Source: Liolophura sinensis
Lineage: Eukaryota > Mollusca > Polyplacophora > Chitonida > Chitonidae
DNA length: 64,000 bases
Reading direction: 5' to 3'
Assembly (NCBI RefSeq): GCF_032854445.1
Contig: NC_088298.1
Location: forward strand, 9,533,504 to 9,597,503
The notes under the pieces are model-generated. The model was not told the DNA's origin. It saw nothing but the letters and a program-made list of their open reading frames with translations, and ran no database searches. The translations under genes were made by a program, and so were the position numbers. This document shows, piece by piece, positions 11,771-24,990 of this stretch (positions within the stretch are counted from its first letter, which is position 1; each line of letters opens with the position of its first letter).

Positions 11771-12800
11771 TATACATGTAACTATCTGAAGAGTGTCCAT
11801 ATTTTCCTCCGGCAAGTACAAGTGTTTGGGTTAGCCAATGGAGCATGTATGCATAACCTGGACTAACACAAACCCTAGTCCACAAAAAGACGATAAAAGA
11901 TATCAATACACATGTACAATATACGCGGAAAGTACATGCCATCATATAACGTACAAGACCATGTAAATGTAAGCCTTCCTACGTACCTGATAAAGAACAC
12001 CAGATAACAAAGTGAAGAGAGCCTGAGAGGTCGTTATGACATGGTTATGTCATCATAACCCAGCTAGCCCACGCGCAGAAAATCTGACGGAATTCATTTC
12101 CCAGTTGTGTTGTCGTCAGATCTAGCTCAGTCAAAAAGGCGCTCACATGCATGGTTAACTAGAGAAATAATCAAGACGTGGCAGCAGTCACATGCACGTT
12201 CATTGTGCTAGAACTCGGTGACTTCTTCGAGATGTTCGCAGCACTGACACAGACATGCACCGGATGTCTTTTCATATGTCTAATATAAGACATGCCGTAT
12301 GTACTCTATAACCAAAGCCCTTTTGCTTTAATACCCATTTCTTAGTTATTTTATTTTTTTTCACTTTAGCGGATTATCAACGTCAAGTAAAAGACGATAA
12401 TCACATAGAAAAAAAAAAAATTCTGAAATACTGAATTCGGAACATTTTTTTTTTAACTAGAATGAGTAAGTCTAAAATACCTTCAGGTTACCTGTATGCC
12501 TATATACGAAAAACCACTGTTATGCTACCAGATGTACCTGTGCTAACATGTATATAAGCAAAAAAAAATGTAAATTAAGAAAACACAAGCTGAGGTCACA
12601 GGATAAATGTATACCAATGTATAAATTCTCAGGCATTATGCAGAGAACCTCACAGAAAGACAGAATGATATCAGTCATTACCTCAACCCTCACTCTAACT
12701 CTGTCTATAATTCTGGACACATATACCCTAACCTTCTCGCCTATGAAAGAGCAACTTTAAGCAATTTTACAAAACTACGATGGTTGGATTGGCCAATTTA
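11771..12800. other. noncoding stretch, no recognised element
   Basis: Several A and T homopolymers (12350-12460). Open frames of about 70 codons on both strands overlap at 12520-12760, which argues against either being real. Confidence 0.4.
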
Positions 12801-12804
12801 CGGG

Positions 12805-12917
12805 TTTCTCAAAAAGTACAATTTTATCAGTCTACACCAAAATAATGCCTTCAGGATATGCTTGAATAAACACCTTACAAAGATGCAATACAGTTGAAGA
12901 ATTACAGTACTTTAAGT
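12805..12917 (+). repeat. dispersed repeat DR3, copy 2
   Basis: TTTTATCAGTCTACAC, AATAATGCCTTCAGGATATG, CTTGAATAAACACCTTACAA and GAAGAATTACAGTA match the complement of 40028-40137 almost base for base. This and the inverted copy at 40 kb define the family. Confidence 0.7.
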
Positions 12918-15917
12918 CAAAGATGGAATAAGCAGTACATAAAACTCCACAACGATAACAGAAAAAGCACAATAGAATATCTCTTGACACACAAGGTGAA
13001 GGTTCTTTGTATTATTTGATTTCAAACTTTGAAAAATTGATAATGTGAATGCCTTACAAATTTAGGAAGCTTTTGAACGGTAACATATGCACACACGAGA
13101 TAGATATTATGTGAAAATAATTATTTGGGCCATCCTGAAACACATTTCAAAGTCAGCAGCTGAAACCAGGCTTATCATTTACCTCAGATCTGATTTTAAT
13201 AATGTGGACTTGAATTGTTGAAGTCTGTACCATTTAGAAATTTTCCTCATTTAGTGACAGAGATGGTTCATATCCTGTGTATACTATTCCGAGAAGATGT
13301 CCGTTTATGGACAGCTCCATTTGCAACAACAACAACAGTCACTTCCTCGTACAAGCTGTACATGTCACTTATACCAAACCAAGGTGAATTAAGCTCCATT
13401 TGTCTCAAATTTTATTCCTTTAAATATGCAGTGGACTAGAAAAAAACAGGTGAGTATACATGTAGCAACACAAAAATATGCCATTATATATCACCCGGGG
13501 GAATTTGTTTCAAACTCGCCAAGGTACCACTGCTTCTGTCGTTCGTCCAACACTGAACTGTATCATTCGGACATTTCCACACTAAGTCTCTTATTCTGAG
13601 CAGCTCCATGAACAGCACTGGTTAATGCAATGAAGTATAGGAAGTGAAGTGGCAGAAAACAACTATACTTCATCATTTGATATCTTGAATTTCTCAATGT
13701 GATCTCAGCTAATGATTTACACCAAGAAAAATATACCAACTAAAATCAAGTTCAAGAGTGTCTTCATTAACATAGGATTATCTCCCTTCTCTGACCTCTC
13801 TGGCCCCCAGTGGTGATAAAAGACAGTCTGGTGGAGCTGGATTAAACAAAGTGGATTAACATGCACTAGGCATAATGAGGACTGGAATACCCCTTCGGTA
13901 TTCAGAACAGACAAGTGTCACTTCGGTCATTCAATAAATATAACGCATGTTACACATGAAACGGAGATAAAAAGCGGACTGGGCAACAGGGTCGGCACTG
14001 ACAAGATGTCAGGTTTTAGAGATGTCAGTATCGGCAGTAAGTTTTACCGAAGTCTTCTTTTTCTTTTTTTTACTTCGGTTTAGCACATACAGTAAAGGCT
14101 ATGTGTTTAAGTCATTTAAGGTGGATGTGTTTTTAAAGACAAAGTCTGTTTCAGGTGCTAAAGCAAAAACTTAATATCATAAGGTAAAATTTCAATTCAT
14201 TCTTTCTGAACTTTGCCCATATGGAAAGGTGAACATTCTAGATATTATATATAACTGTACAAAAACCATGCACAAAAAGTATGCAAGTCTATACTGTAAT
14301 AATGTCCAAAGAATAAGTATTTTACTTAGTAAGATTTTAATTCAAAAATGCACTTCTTCACTTCCTCTTAAAAATCCACTTTACACGCACTTCACAAATT
14401 TTTTTTTAAAAATCAGAAAAGAAATCAGAATTTATGTCTCTGAGAATATCCAAATTTATATCGTTCAACACATTCCTGGATTTCAACTTAAACAGCTTAA
14501 AATATAACCAAATCCCTCAACCACATTGAACTGCTCTACTCAATGTCCTTTTCAAGCTAACTGAACAGCACCATAAATTTGTAAGCTTATTTATGTGTGT
14601 TTACATGAACATCCATATTCATACATATTCATACATGCTCGTTCAAGTATTCCTTAGATAAGATACATACATTGACCCACAATACATGCCCATCTGTATA
14701 CTTACATTTATGTTCATATATACATGTACATATAGGCTGGTACCTTTCTTTGATCAACAAATGTATTCTCTGTTGAGATATGTCACAGAAAGACTCAATG
14801 ACAGCACTAACGCCTTACCCACGTGTCTTCACCTGTTCTCAAGAAAGGGAACCTTTAGTGCCTCAGTGGAGCCCTTTGCACCCAGTTAACAAGGGCAGGA
14901 AATCTTGGGTTGCTCACAGTTAGTCACACACCATTGCCATTTTCCACGCCCTGCCTGATTGCACCAGAAAACAGGCCAGTGAGAAGTGTATGCATGTGGA
15001 GGTCAAGATGACCCAGTGACACACAGCTGACGAGGGTCTACACCAGGGGGTCACGCCAACCGCACCAAATCACCCAGGCTAATACATACAACTATAAGGG
15101 AAGCTTTTCTTTATATTTTTATACACCTAGTACTATATCCACACCTATGCCATCTGCATGATCCCAAATTCAGACAAATGAAGATTCCATACTTTGAATG
15201 AATTGTGTACAATCGATGTAATGATTTGTGTGTAATCAATGTAATAATTAAAATATCAACAGGTAAACAGAGTGACTTCTAATACAAGACTTGCTTCACT
15301 TAATTCAACAAAAGAAAACATGTATACATTTAAACATGTCACAATTTTGATGCTATTTTAGTTTTCAGTATGTTATACATTTAAACACAGCCTTAGCCGT
15401 GTTAATCACAAAGTCTGTCAAATGATGAAAATCTTTAATGAGAGCCCTCTTACACACTGCAAGGCTAATCAATAACAAAAGCTCGCACGTAAATTCTTTC
15501 TCAGTTCAAGTTTTGTGACAATCTGTTTACTCAAGACTTGACAGAGACTGTCTTCAAGTGGGGTCTGTCAACAGGTTACGGAGTTAGAACTTTGAAACTT
15601 TATATAACCAGTCCTCAAAGTGAAGTACTGTAAAGCATGCATTTCAGTTGTCAGGGAGTTCAAGGACTGAATGATAAAACATACCAGATTACTGTCGCGC
15701 ATGTAAGGCCGTTTTCATAAAGTCAATCTTGCAGCAGTGTCCCCTTTAAGCTCTGACGCAAGGAGATGATTATTTATAGGAAAGTCATTGGTAAAAACAG
15801 GTCAGCGCGACTCGAGAAAAAATGTCACATGCACAGAAAATACTGGGAAGTCTGCCATGTGCCAGGGTGTCATCATTACAATTTCCAAGTCTGTCAACAG
15901 CATCTGCGTCAACAAAT
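12918..15917. other. noncoding stretch, no recognised element
   Basis: Three kilobases of AT-rich sequence with no recognised repeat. A 92-codon plus-strand frame at 14229-14507 is Lys/Ile/Asn-rich, as expected of random AT-rich DNA. Nothing further is supported. Confidence 0.4.
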
Positions 15918-15990
15918 TTCAGGGAACTACATGCAAGTCATCAGGGAACTACATATAAGTCATCAGGTAACTACATGTAAGTCATCAGTG
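15918..15990. repeat. 22-bp tandem repeat, about 3 copies
   Basis: AACTACATGCAAGTCATCAG recurs at 15925, 15947 and 15969 with one or two changes per copy. Confidence 0.85.
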
Positions 15991-16185
15991 AAGCATAAGC
16001 CATTGTGACTCATTAATTGCATAACTTTAATTGGTCAGGGTTTTTTTCTTCAAGAATTTTACAATTTGGAACAGGTTTTTTTATTATTATTATTTATGCC
16101 AGTTTCTTTGATAAGAAAGAAGACTACATTTACATTTTCAGGATAAAATACATTTAGGATAACATATACTGAGAATCGTTGCTTC

Positions 16186-16541
16186 ATTCGATAGGTGTTT
16201 TATGCCGCACTCAAGAATATTTTGCCTAAATGACAGCTGCCAGCAATATGGTGGGGGAAGTCTAGGGGGGAACCCACAACCATCCATAGGTTGCTAGGAA
16301 AATCTTTACTTCATGGAAAATAAGTTATCATAAAGAATCATAAATAAGTTATTTACATCTTAGGTCTGACCATACATCTCCTAACCATACGCAGGTTGCT
16401 GACATACCTCCCCACATACACGTACGATCAGTGAGGAAGCCAGCATGAGCTGGATTTGAACTCACAGTAATCACATTGTGGAGAGGCTGCTGGGTGATTG
16501 TGCTGCCCTAGTACACTAACCTCTAGGCCATGGGGGCTTCC
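16186..16541 (-). mobile_element. SINE-A copy, rearranged
   Basis: Tail side (ATAGGTGTTTTATGCCGCAC) at the left and a nearly complete tRNA-like head at the right (complement of GCCCCCATGGCCTAGAGG). The centre is disrupted: the block around AACCATCC-AGGTTGCT occurs twice, at about 16268 and 16382, separated by about 80 bases of unrelated AT-rich sequence. This is either an internal duplication or two nested insertions. Confidence 0.8.
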
Positions 16542-17207
16542 AGAAGCACATTTAAAGCAAACAATTAATGAACATTCATGCATTCTGAATAAATTTAATC
16601 AGATATATTGTTCTTTTTACCTTGTTATTGTACACTAGCATTATGCAACCAGTGTCAGGGGCACTTTAAAACTACCCTATTTCTTCAATCTTTTCGCATG
16701 TTCACCTGATGTTATTTTAGGTGTACTTTTAGAGCATCTGAGATCAAAAAAAAAAAATCATACATAAAAAATATTTTCTGTGTAGCCCTGGAGCTAGCGA
16801 ACCTACCAAAATATAAATTAACGCCATTATCTAAAACTCCTGATGGATACATTACCTTCAGAGTTGTCTTGAAGAAATACATGCAGAGTATTTATCAATC
16901 TGATTAATCACTTTATCTTGGAGTTTAGAGTAGAGATTATGTCATACAAACTGAGCCAAGGCCTGATGTGTTCACCCAGGCTTGGGAAATTAATAGGTTT
17001 ACCATATGTCTTAATGAGATCACTGCAGATACCTGTACAGAGTCACCACTGTGCTATATTGATAATCACTGGGTTCATTCAGTTCACAATATCACCTGTA
17101 CACACACATGATACATGTACCTGTGAAAAATCAATTACCTGCCTGATTTCAATCTTCCAGGTGAGCTGAGTGTTGTCACATTATATTAATGCCATAAAAG
17201 CGGTAAT
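16542..17207. other. noncoding stretch
   Basis: A donor-like CAG|GTGAGC at about 17159 follows an 80-codon plus-strand frame, but there is no matching acceptor and no motif. Nothing else is seen. Confidence 0.35.
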
Positions 17208-17298
17208 CTATTTATTTGATTGGTGTTTTTATGGTGGGAGGAAACCGGCCAGAGTCTGGGAGAAACCCATAACCATTCGCAGGTTGCTGGCAGATCTA
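17208..17298 (-). mobile_element. SINE-A copy with internal deletion
   Basis: TATTTATTTGATTGGTGTTT is joined directly to TATGGTGGGAGGAAACCGG, so the CTCAAGAATATTTCACTTAT segment is missing. It ends at GGTTGCTGGCAGATCT. Confidence 0.8.
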
Positions 17299-18547
17299 TA
17301 ATCTCTTAATACTTTCTCTGTGGTAAATAAGCACGTCCTTCATCATGCAGAGGCCCGCAGCCTGTTGTTCACATCCTCTGCTGAAAGAGCTCACAAACCT
17401 GACACACACGGCTAACTAAGATAATCCAGAATGACCAATGGAAATGACTGTAACACTGTAAGTCAGAACAAGTTGTTGTTGTAAAGTAACCAAGAATGAA
17501 CAATGTGGGACAGTGAATACAGGCAAAATTTAGCCAAATTTGTGGACAGGGATAGAGTTTTAGGCATGCAGACTATTTATGGACCACTTCTGGGTGATTA
17601 GTGATGCAAGGCGTTGTTGAAGTAGTCTTCATTTTGTTGGAAATGCAAGGCTACAGAGTCAACTATCGGCATTTGTGTTATTGATGAGAACATTAATAAA
17701 CACCTACACTTCCACCGGTCCACCAGTGAAAGTTTGCCAAGGCATTTTTCACGATCACTGGCTAACACCAGACAACCAGGTGTACTTGACAGAGCTTCAG
17801 GTCGATACATTGAATGGTCTGTTGTGGAGAGAGTGTTAAGCAACCTGACAGAAACATAATGGAGGCACAGGGCTAACGACCTTGACAAAAAATGGCCAAG
17901 ATCATTCAAAAGTCCTTCTACAAGATTACATGCACATGTCGCCCAAGTCTGAAGACATCTCCTTCAAGAGTTACAGAGATATAGAGTTTACAAGCCTGTA
18001 ACTTAAAAAGACCCTTTCCCGTCGTACCGTACCATAGGAAATTTTTGATTATATAAGAACAAGGAGTCATTGGGTGTACGCAGAATTGTTTCATCCAACA
18101 TCTGCCAACTTTGTGGCATACCAAAGTGGTCAGTATAAGTTCTGTATACCTGACTACAATCATTCAATAGATTGTTCACAACGTAAATAGTGGCACAGGT
18201 CCAATGACCTTGAAAAACAGGTCAAGGTGAATGAAAGCAATACATCACTTCTGCATAACTAGGAGCACATGTGGTACATATGCGGTTTTAACGAAAACTT
18301 GCTCTGATTGGTGTCTGACACCATACTTCAGAATTTTCACAATCAACGTAAAGGGTTTTCCACAATGCCCAGGTGTAGGTATGTGGTATAAGTACGGTAA
18401 ACCATGCAATGAAAATATAGTTTATTAAAATATAGACGGACAGACAGACAGATGGACGGACAGACTGATGCCAGCTCATGAACCTAGGTTTAAAAACTGG
18501 GCTGTGCATTGACGTGAATTGTTTACAGACAGACAGACAACAATGTA
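17299..18547. other. noncoding stretch with diverged local duplication and GACA repeats
   Basis: The segment near 17850-17945 (GGCACAGG, ACCTTGAC, TCATTCAAA, ACATG) resembles 18190-18275 (GGCACAGG, GACCTTGA, GAATGAAAG, ACATG), suggesting an old duplication or two copies of one repeat. GACA/GACG tetranucleotide runs lie at 18433-18470 and 18528-18540. Confidence 0.35.
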
Positions 18548-18790
18548 TACACACATGTATGAAGGTATGCTTGGGGTTTTTTGTCATACTCAACGATGTA
18601 TACATGTATGAAGGTATGTTTGGGGTTTTACGTGGTACTTAACAACTTATACACAGATGTACATTCTGCCTTCCTGTGGCAGGCAAATCAATGCCGCTAA
18701 TGTGCTGCTACCCCAATGGAGTATCATGTTGAGGACATCCGACATGACACCCCACACCACCTTGCTCTAACCTTTCAGTGCTAAGAGCCA
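18548..18790 (-). mobile_element. SINE-B copy with duplicated tail
   Basis: The tail block TATGAAGGTATG(C/T)TTGGGGTTTT occurs twice, at about 18558 and 18611. The body then has TGTGGCAGGCAAATCAATGC, GTATCATGTTGAGGACATCC and GACATGACACCC, as at 24900-24970. The tRNA-like head is missing. Confidence 0.65.
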
Positions 18791-20600
18791 AACGTGCTGA
18801 AACATGTTTAAAGTGTTAGGAATGACCTGAATGATCCCAGGTCTCCTGACTTTGAGGCTCTGACAATTATGCTACTGAAGCCATTGTTAGATTGAAGAAA
18901 TATTTCTATTCAGATAATAGTACAGTATGCATTCATGGTGCTGAAAGATTCAACTCGGTGTTGAACTAAAGTACTTCCTGACCCACTAAAAAGCAATGAT
19001 GTGAATTTACATAACACTGATAACCACCTACTGTAATTTGTGTATATATGTGCATATATTGCACTGAAGATAATCACATATTAAAATCACATAATCACAT
19101 AATACACATATTTACTTAACTGATTGTTGTTTGGCAAGTTAAGGACAAACTTTTCCATGTCTGACTTACATACCTGGTGGAAGACAAGTGGTCTTTAACT
19201 AATGCTAGACTACGCAAATGGTTACACAAGCGTGGTAGTCTGGTTGCTTACTGTCACCCACCCCCCACCCCCCAGAAAGCAGTCAGAGCAGTGGACTCTA
19301 CGGCCCAATTTCGAACCCACTCCTTGTATGTCTTTCGCCTAACTCACCAAACTCATACATGTATGTACAAGCAAACACACATATAGCAGAAATGGTGAAT
19401 ACAAACGCTATTTCTTCTGATAAACATACAAACAAAAACATACCTTTAAGGGGTGGTTGACAATGCTGATTTGTCACATTCTAGAACGTACAGTCTTCAT
19501 GTGTATACGTACCTCACCTAAACAAACAGGTAAACTTTCGTACCTGGTTTTATGCAATTACATGAAGATACAGGTATATCAAAACACACCTGTCTAGAAT
19601 AAGAAGCCTAGAACAGACGGCTGACTGTGAATAAGCTAGACAGGCTCTGATCACATGTTATCACAAGTCCTGCCTGTTAATACATGTCAAGACGACATGA
19701 CCTCTATTTTTTTCTCCTTTTCCTCAGGTAAATTTCATCAGTACTTAACAAGATGCAAGCGAACATACTAATTATGTTCGCCCTCCTAGATACTTCACTG
19801 ACAATCCTGATGATGTATGAGACCGTCTATAATTAATTTCCCTTTTTATACCTAGAGCTGTAGGCAGTAACGCTCCTCCCAACAACCACTTACTGCGTTA
19901 CAGTGATATCCGCAATGTTTAGCTCAAAGCGTTTTACATATAAACACATGAACAAAAACAAGTTTTTACACATTTACGTATCGGATTGTAACACCTTAAT
20001 AAAGAATTTATAACTATGGTTAAAATGGAGCCTGTTTTTACACTTTTAATGCCATAATTTTAATGGCATACTCTAGATGTGTTCATTCAAAGAACTGGGG
20101 TGAGACAAAAGCATGGTCTGAATCAGTGCTCACTTACATGTACATATATGTTTATAATATTTGATTGTCACACCCCTATTCAAAAATTTGCACTTTTATG
20201 ATGGTGGTCAGCATTTTAAAAAAAAAAGGAAATACAACCGGTTTGATCAAGAACAAAACTGTGTCAAATTATCAATAGTAAAAAAAAACTCCATATACAC
20301 CTCCCCTAATTTTTTATTTTTTACAGATAAACCTGCTTAATCAGAGTTTGAATAAATCTTAGCTTGTAATGGGACTTTTCTTTTCTAAACTGTGGATTAT
20401 ACATGTAATTTTAATAAAAAGATGACTGTCTGTAAAAAGTTTGGAATGAAGGAAGTGGCTGTACACCTCAACCGGTCCTGAGTACACATAAAGCACGGCA
20501 ATTCTGAAAGCTGAAATATTTACGCACATTTGGCCACAATCGCTATTTGCCTTTACGTCACAGTTCTCCTGTAAATATTAGCCAAAGTCGAAAATAGGCT
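18791..20600. other. noncoding stretch, no recognised element
   Basis: AT-rich. A strong-looking acceptor (pyrimidine tract then CAG at 19725-19727) is followed by early stops in all three frames, so no exon is called. A worn SINE-A trace (CACTTTTATGATGGTGGTCA) lies near 20190. Confidence 0.35.
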
Positions 20601-20619
20601 CATATTCAACAGGTCACCT

Positions 20620-21330
20620 CACGTTGCCATGTTTATTAAATCTATTAAATCCTTCCTGTGAAATTAAATGGAATGGACGGCGATGATACCCCCCCCCCTT
20701 TTTCACTGCAAATTTAATTTGGCAGTTCACACAAACAGTGGGGTCCGAGTTTAATTTGCAGTGAGTAGCCAAGTCTGGAAGTCACCGAAGGCCGACAACA
20801 ACAATGCAAGGAGCCAGCTTCGCGGGGGACTAATCCCATAATGGATGGTCTTTGATTGGTTGACATTTAAACTGTCCGTTAGTAAAACAGCTGTTATCTA
20901 ATCAGATGTAGTCTGTCTAGTCGAAACAGCCGCTGGCTGGCTGGCTGGCTGGCCGGCGGATAGTAAAAACTTTGCAGAGCTGGCAGGAGTTGCATCACAA
21001 AGTCTAGCAGGCCAGCTAAATATTAACAGCAGTGAGGAGAAATTAAGATTTGAGCATGTATATACAAGCCCTGCTGAATTAGGGCATGGTGGGTAAACAA
21101 AGTGGGTGTTCATTGTCTTAAATTTAATCAATCTTTGGCATGCCCATAAAAGTGAAAGAAAAGTGGATACAAAGATGTGCTGGCTTACAGAGTATGTAGC
21201 TATGATACACGCTATCCCATTGGCTGTGTCTCTGCCAATGAGTTAGCTTCTAACAAATTATCAGCAATGTCACATGTTTGACAGCTACAGCTGTTGTTGC
21301 AGTTCTGACCAGCTACAAAGGATGATTAAA
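20620..21330. promoter_or_regulatory. repeat-free island dense in factor-binding motifs (speculative)
   Basis: Less AT-rich than its surroundings and free of SINEs. It holds ATTGGTTGA (20855-20866), an inverted pair of CCAAT boxes (ATTGGC..GCCAAT, 21218-21239), TTATCTAATCAGA (20892-20906), CAGCTG sites and a foldback pair CACTGCAAATT / AATTTGCAGTG (about 20706-20763). A (GGCT)n run is at 20935-20954. Such clusters can mark enhancers or promoters, but individual motifs are short and no transcript evidence exists. Confidence 0.2.
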
Positions 21331-23321
21331 ACCGAAACATATCCAAAACTAATGGGAAGATTGCAACATAGAGCTATGAAAAGGGGTGCGTGAACACATT
21401 TTGGTGAAAATATTTTGGTGGCTATTAGTATTACAAAGTGATGAAACTCTGCAGGTGGCAGGAATCAGAAGGACTGTGAAGTAACATTTTGTTTGTATAA
21501 TTGATCACACCTATGGATCATATTTTTGGAACTAAAGGAAGACTTTGTTGTGACATGATACTACATGCAATGTTAAACGTTACAGCAATGTTAAACGTTA
21601 CAGCAATGTAGAAAATTCATTACTATTGCCAGGGTCTTCATCAGCTACAATTTACTTCTGTCTGCTGCACCTGAAAGCCTTCGTCCAAGGAAGACTTATA
21701 TTTTACTACCAGTATTTATAGATACATGTAGGGACTATGCAATGATCATCTTTCCCCCAAGCATCTTTGACTTACCTAATATTAAAAGGTCACAGCTGAT
21801 CTCCTGGCTACAATCCTTTAGTATCTAACGTCTTATTGACCTTTTTTCATGTCATTAGTAACCAGTCACATGTACATGTAATTCCCTGAAAATAGATAAT
21901 AATACTCTGTACAGGGTGCCTATCTGAACAACCCACAATGGTAAATCTTATTCACTTGGCACTTTTTTTCATATTTTCAGGAAGGGGTCGTTGATTTCCA
22001 TGTCAAGTAACCCTACTCGCCTCTTGATTTTCCCGTCTTTTGGGGCCCAGTTAAATTATGGGTGTGACTTACAGGATTAATTTTCTCTTAATACTGTCAT
22101 TGTTATTATCATTTAATTTTATACATACAAGTATTAAGGGTTCACATGAATATGTAAATATTTCAAAGATGATAGGTCAGATTTGCACGAGACCATGAAA
22201 GGAAACAAAAATATCAAATTTTCATCCTTAACTCATTCTTTCCTCAACAAAGTTGATGCCCTGTTTATATTTGTTTTGATCACTAAATTCACTGCGAAGG
22301 TATCAGAGATAAGCTAGAAACCAAAAGCTTCCAGAGACCTAGGCAGCCCCTAGACCCTGGCCTGTAGTCTCCATGCTCTCCGCTCTTTCAACTCCCTTAT
22401 CGCTACGCTCAGTGTAAAGACGATGCTCTCCCCAGAATTTTTTGGGCCCTCCCAAATGAACAATTCCTGGCTAACACTATGTACACGTGTATGCAACCAA
22501 TCAGAAATCACACATTTTAATATGAATTTTTGTGATCAAATTTACACTTTATGAGCATTAACAATGATGGTCCAAATGTACATGTAAACGTAGTACTGTA
22601 CTTTGCTATTTACATTTACATTTTACACAGCACCACACCAATTTGACTCCAGACTTCTAAGTCCCCACCAACAAGACTAAATGTCTTTTTGACACTAAGA
22701 AGTCCAATAATGAAATAAAAATAAAACCGAAAATCCATATCTTTATTTTGTCTGATGTTTGTCTTTTTCTAATGATTTCCCTTTTTTGATCATGTAAACA
22801 TATCTTCATGTCTAAAACACGTCTTTCGGGAAAAATTGCCCCAAGAGTCTATATTCTCCAAATTAGATGATTTTTAAATGTTACTTTCATTTTTATATTA
22901 TACTGTACCTTTCTCAGACACTGAAAAATGATTTACCAATTCCCCCTATAAACATCAATTAAAATCCGTGTGTCAGAAAGGGCATAAAAAGAGAGTCAGA
23001 TCAAGGCTGGAAAATAAGTAAAATAGACCAATTATAAAATAGGAAAAAGAAGAAAACATTATAGCAGACAATCGTGGATATGGGAAAGCTTGTTTGCAAA
23101 TTCATCGGCTTATTTGAATGAGATTGGTATTTCAAGATGTATACAAGACGATTTCACTCTTTCAAGTAACATGTATGCAGGCAATCAAGTTAATGGGTGG
23201 AGAGAAGAGGAGGGCCTGTGGTCAACCACAGACTTTCAACATGTACAAGTGTACTTCACAGACAAAAAAGCGGAATCAAACACTGGGCTTACATGTATGA
23301 CATAATCAAAAGTCAAAAAGT
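21331..23321. other. noncoding stretch, no recognised element
   Basis: A direct duplication CAATGTTAAACGTTACAG occurs twice at about 21569-21604. Otherwise unique AT-rich sequence with no supported gene. Confidence 0.4.
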
Positions 23322-24285
23322 ACTGAAGACAGAGCTTATGGAATGATGCAGTGGAAAAAGATGACCACTGTGCACATGGAATAACTGAACAGAAAAAGGT
23401 GAAATCTGAGCTACAGGAATCATATATAGGGACAGGTGAAAAGTAAGGCCATGGAATGATGTGAAAGGAAAAGGTGAGGAATGAGCTATAGAACAATCAG
23501 GAGGAAGAAGTGAAGACTCAGTTTATGGAATGATTGGACAGAAAAAGGGGAAGTGGTGAAGCCTAAGCTTATGGAATGATCAGACAGAAAAAGGTGAAGT
23601 GGTGAAGGCTAAGCTTATGGAATGATCAGATAGGAAAAGGTGGAAACTGAGCTTATGGAATGATCAGACAGGAAATAACAGTGAAGAGTGAGCTTATGGA
23701 ATGATCAGACAGGAAATAACAGTGAAGCCTAAGCCTATGGAATGATCTGATAGGAAAAGGTGAACTGGTGAAGACTGAGCTTATGGGATAATCAGACAGG
23801 AAATAACAGCGAAGACTGAGCTTACGGAATGATAAGATGGGAAATAACAGTGGAGACTGAGCTTAAGGAATGATCAGATGGAAAAAGGTGGAGACTGAGC
23901 TTATGGAATGATCAGATGGGAAAAGGTGAAGACTGAGCTTATGGAATGATCAGATGGGAAAAGGTGAAGACTGAGCTTATGGAATGATCAGATGGGAAAA
24001 GGTGAAGACTGAGCTTATGGAATGATCAGATGGGAAAAGGTGAAGACTGAGCTTATGGAATGATCAGATGGGAAAAGGTGAAGACTGAGCTTATGGAATA
24101 ATCAGATGGGAAAAGGTGAAGACTGAGCTTATGGAATGATTAGATGGGAAGAGGTGAAGACTGAGCTTATGGAATGATCAGATGGACAAAGGTGGAGACT
24201 CAGCTTATCAAATGATCAGATGGGGAAAGGTGGAGACTGAGCTTGTGGCATGATCAGATGGGAAATACAGGCAAAAACTGAAGAA
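23322..24285. repeat. 38-bp minisatellite array, about 25 copies
   Basis: Unit GAAGACTGAGCTTATGGAAT followed by GATCAGATGGGAAAAGGT, spacing 38 (for example 23887 to 23925). Units from about 23890 to 24180 are almost identical. Those before 23860 and after 24200 carry substitutions, AACAGTGAAG insertions and length changes. This gradient is expected when the centre of an array is homogenised by unequal exchange. Each unit holds a TGATCA palindrome. Not coding. Confidence 0.93.
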
Positions 24286-24796
24286 AAAACGTACACATAT
24301 ACATACATGTATTCTAAATGGTTCAACTCGTACAGTGCTTGCTGAGCCAGCCAACGTCCTACTACATATATTTACTTTACAAACAAGCCAACAACAGACA
24401 GACGACAAGGGGAAATAACTGTGGTAAAAAATGTCTGGGAGCACTGATCATTACTGCCACAAGATCACTGGGAGTGTTGCCCTGTGAACATCAGGCCCTC
24501 GTTTTTGCTTTTAACAGGTGTCTGATAATTTAACACACTCTCTGTAGACGCCTACGACTGTGATTCAGACACCTACATGTGTCCACACTCCCCAAAATTC
24601 TACATTAAGTAATCTAGATTTGTTTGAGGAGTGCAAAGGTGTGGGAGTGTGTTACAGGACATTACTCAGGTAGAGGGATGTGACTTTGCTTGTTCCAGGT
24701 ATTGCAGCACATAAGGTTTTGTGAAATAGCATGTGACAGGTGCATGATGACCAATGAAAACCTAGAATCGCTTCATATGCATGTATAACAATATGT

Positions 24797-24990
24797 ATGT
24801 ATGAAAGCGTGGAGTATAACGTCATACTTAACAATTTTTCAGTCATATGATGACCAAGAGTCATTAGGGTAGTGTACATATACTATATGTTCTTGTGGCA
24901 CGACGAGTCCAAGCTGCCAAAGTGCTGATGCCACTGAAGTATCATGCCGAAGACACCAGACATGACACCCAGTCACATTACCGAGTTTCA
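24797..24990 (-). mobile_element. SINE-B copy, headless
   Basis: TATGAAAGCGTGGAGTATAA, CATACTTAACAATTTTTCAG, CATATGATGACCAAGAGTCA, GTGCTGATGCCACTGAAGTA, TCATGCCGAAGACACC and GACATGACACCCAGTCACAT match the 4482 and 31735 copies in order. The tRNA-like right end is lost. Confidence 0.75.

Noticed and set aside
19700-19800. Strong acceptor-like pyrimidine tract and CAG
   Set aside because: Stops in all three frames soon after and no donor nearby.
23322-24285. CRISPR-like array
   Set aside because: Units are contiguous with no unique spacers, in a eukaryotic context; it is a minisatellite.
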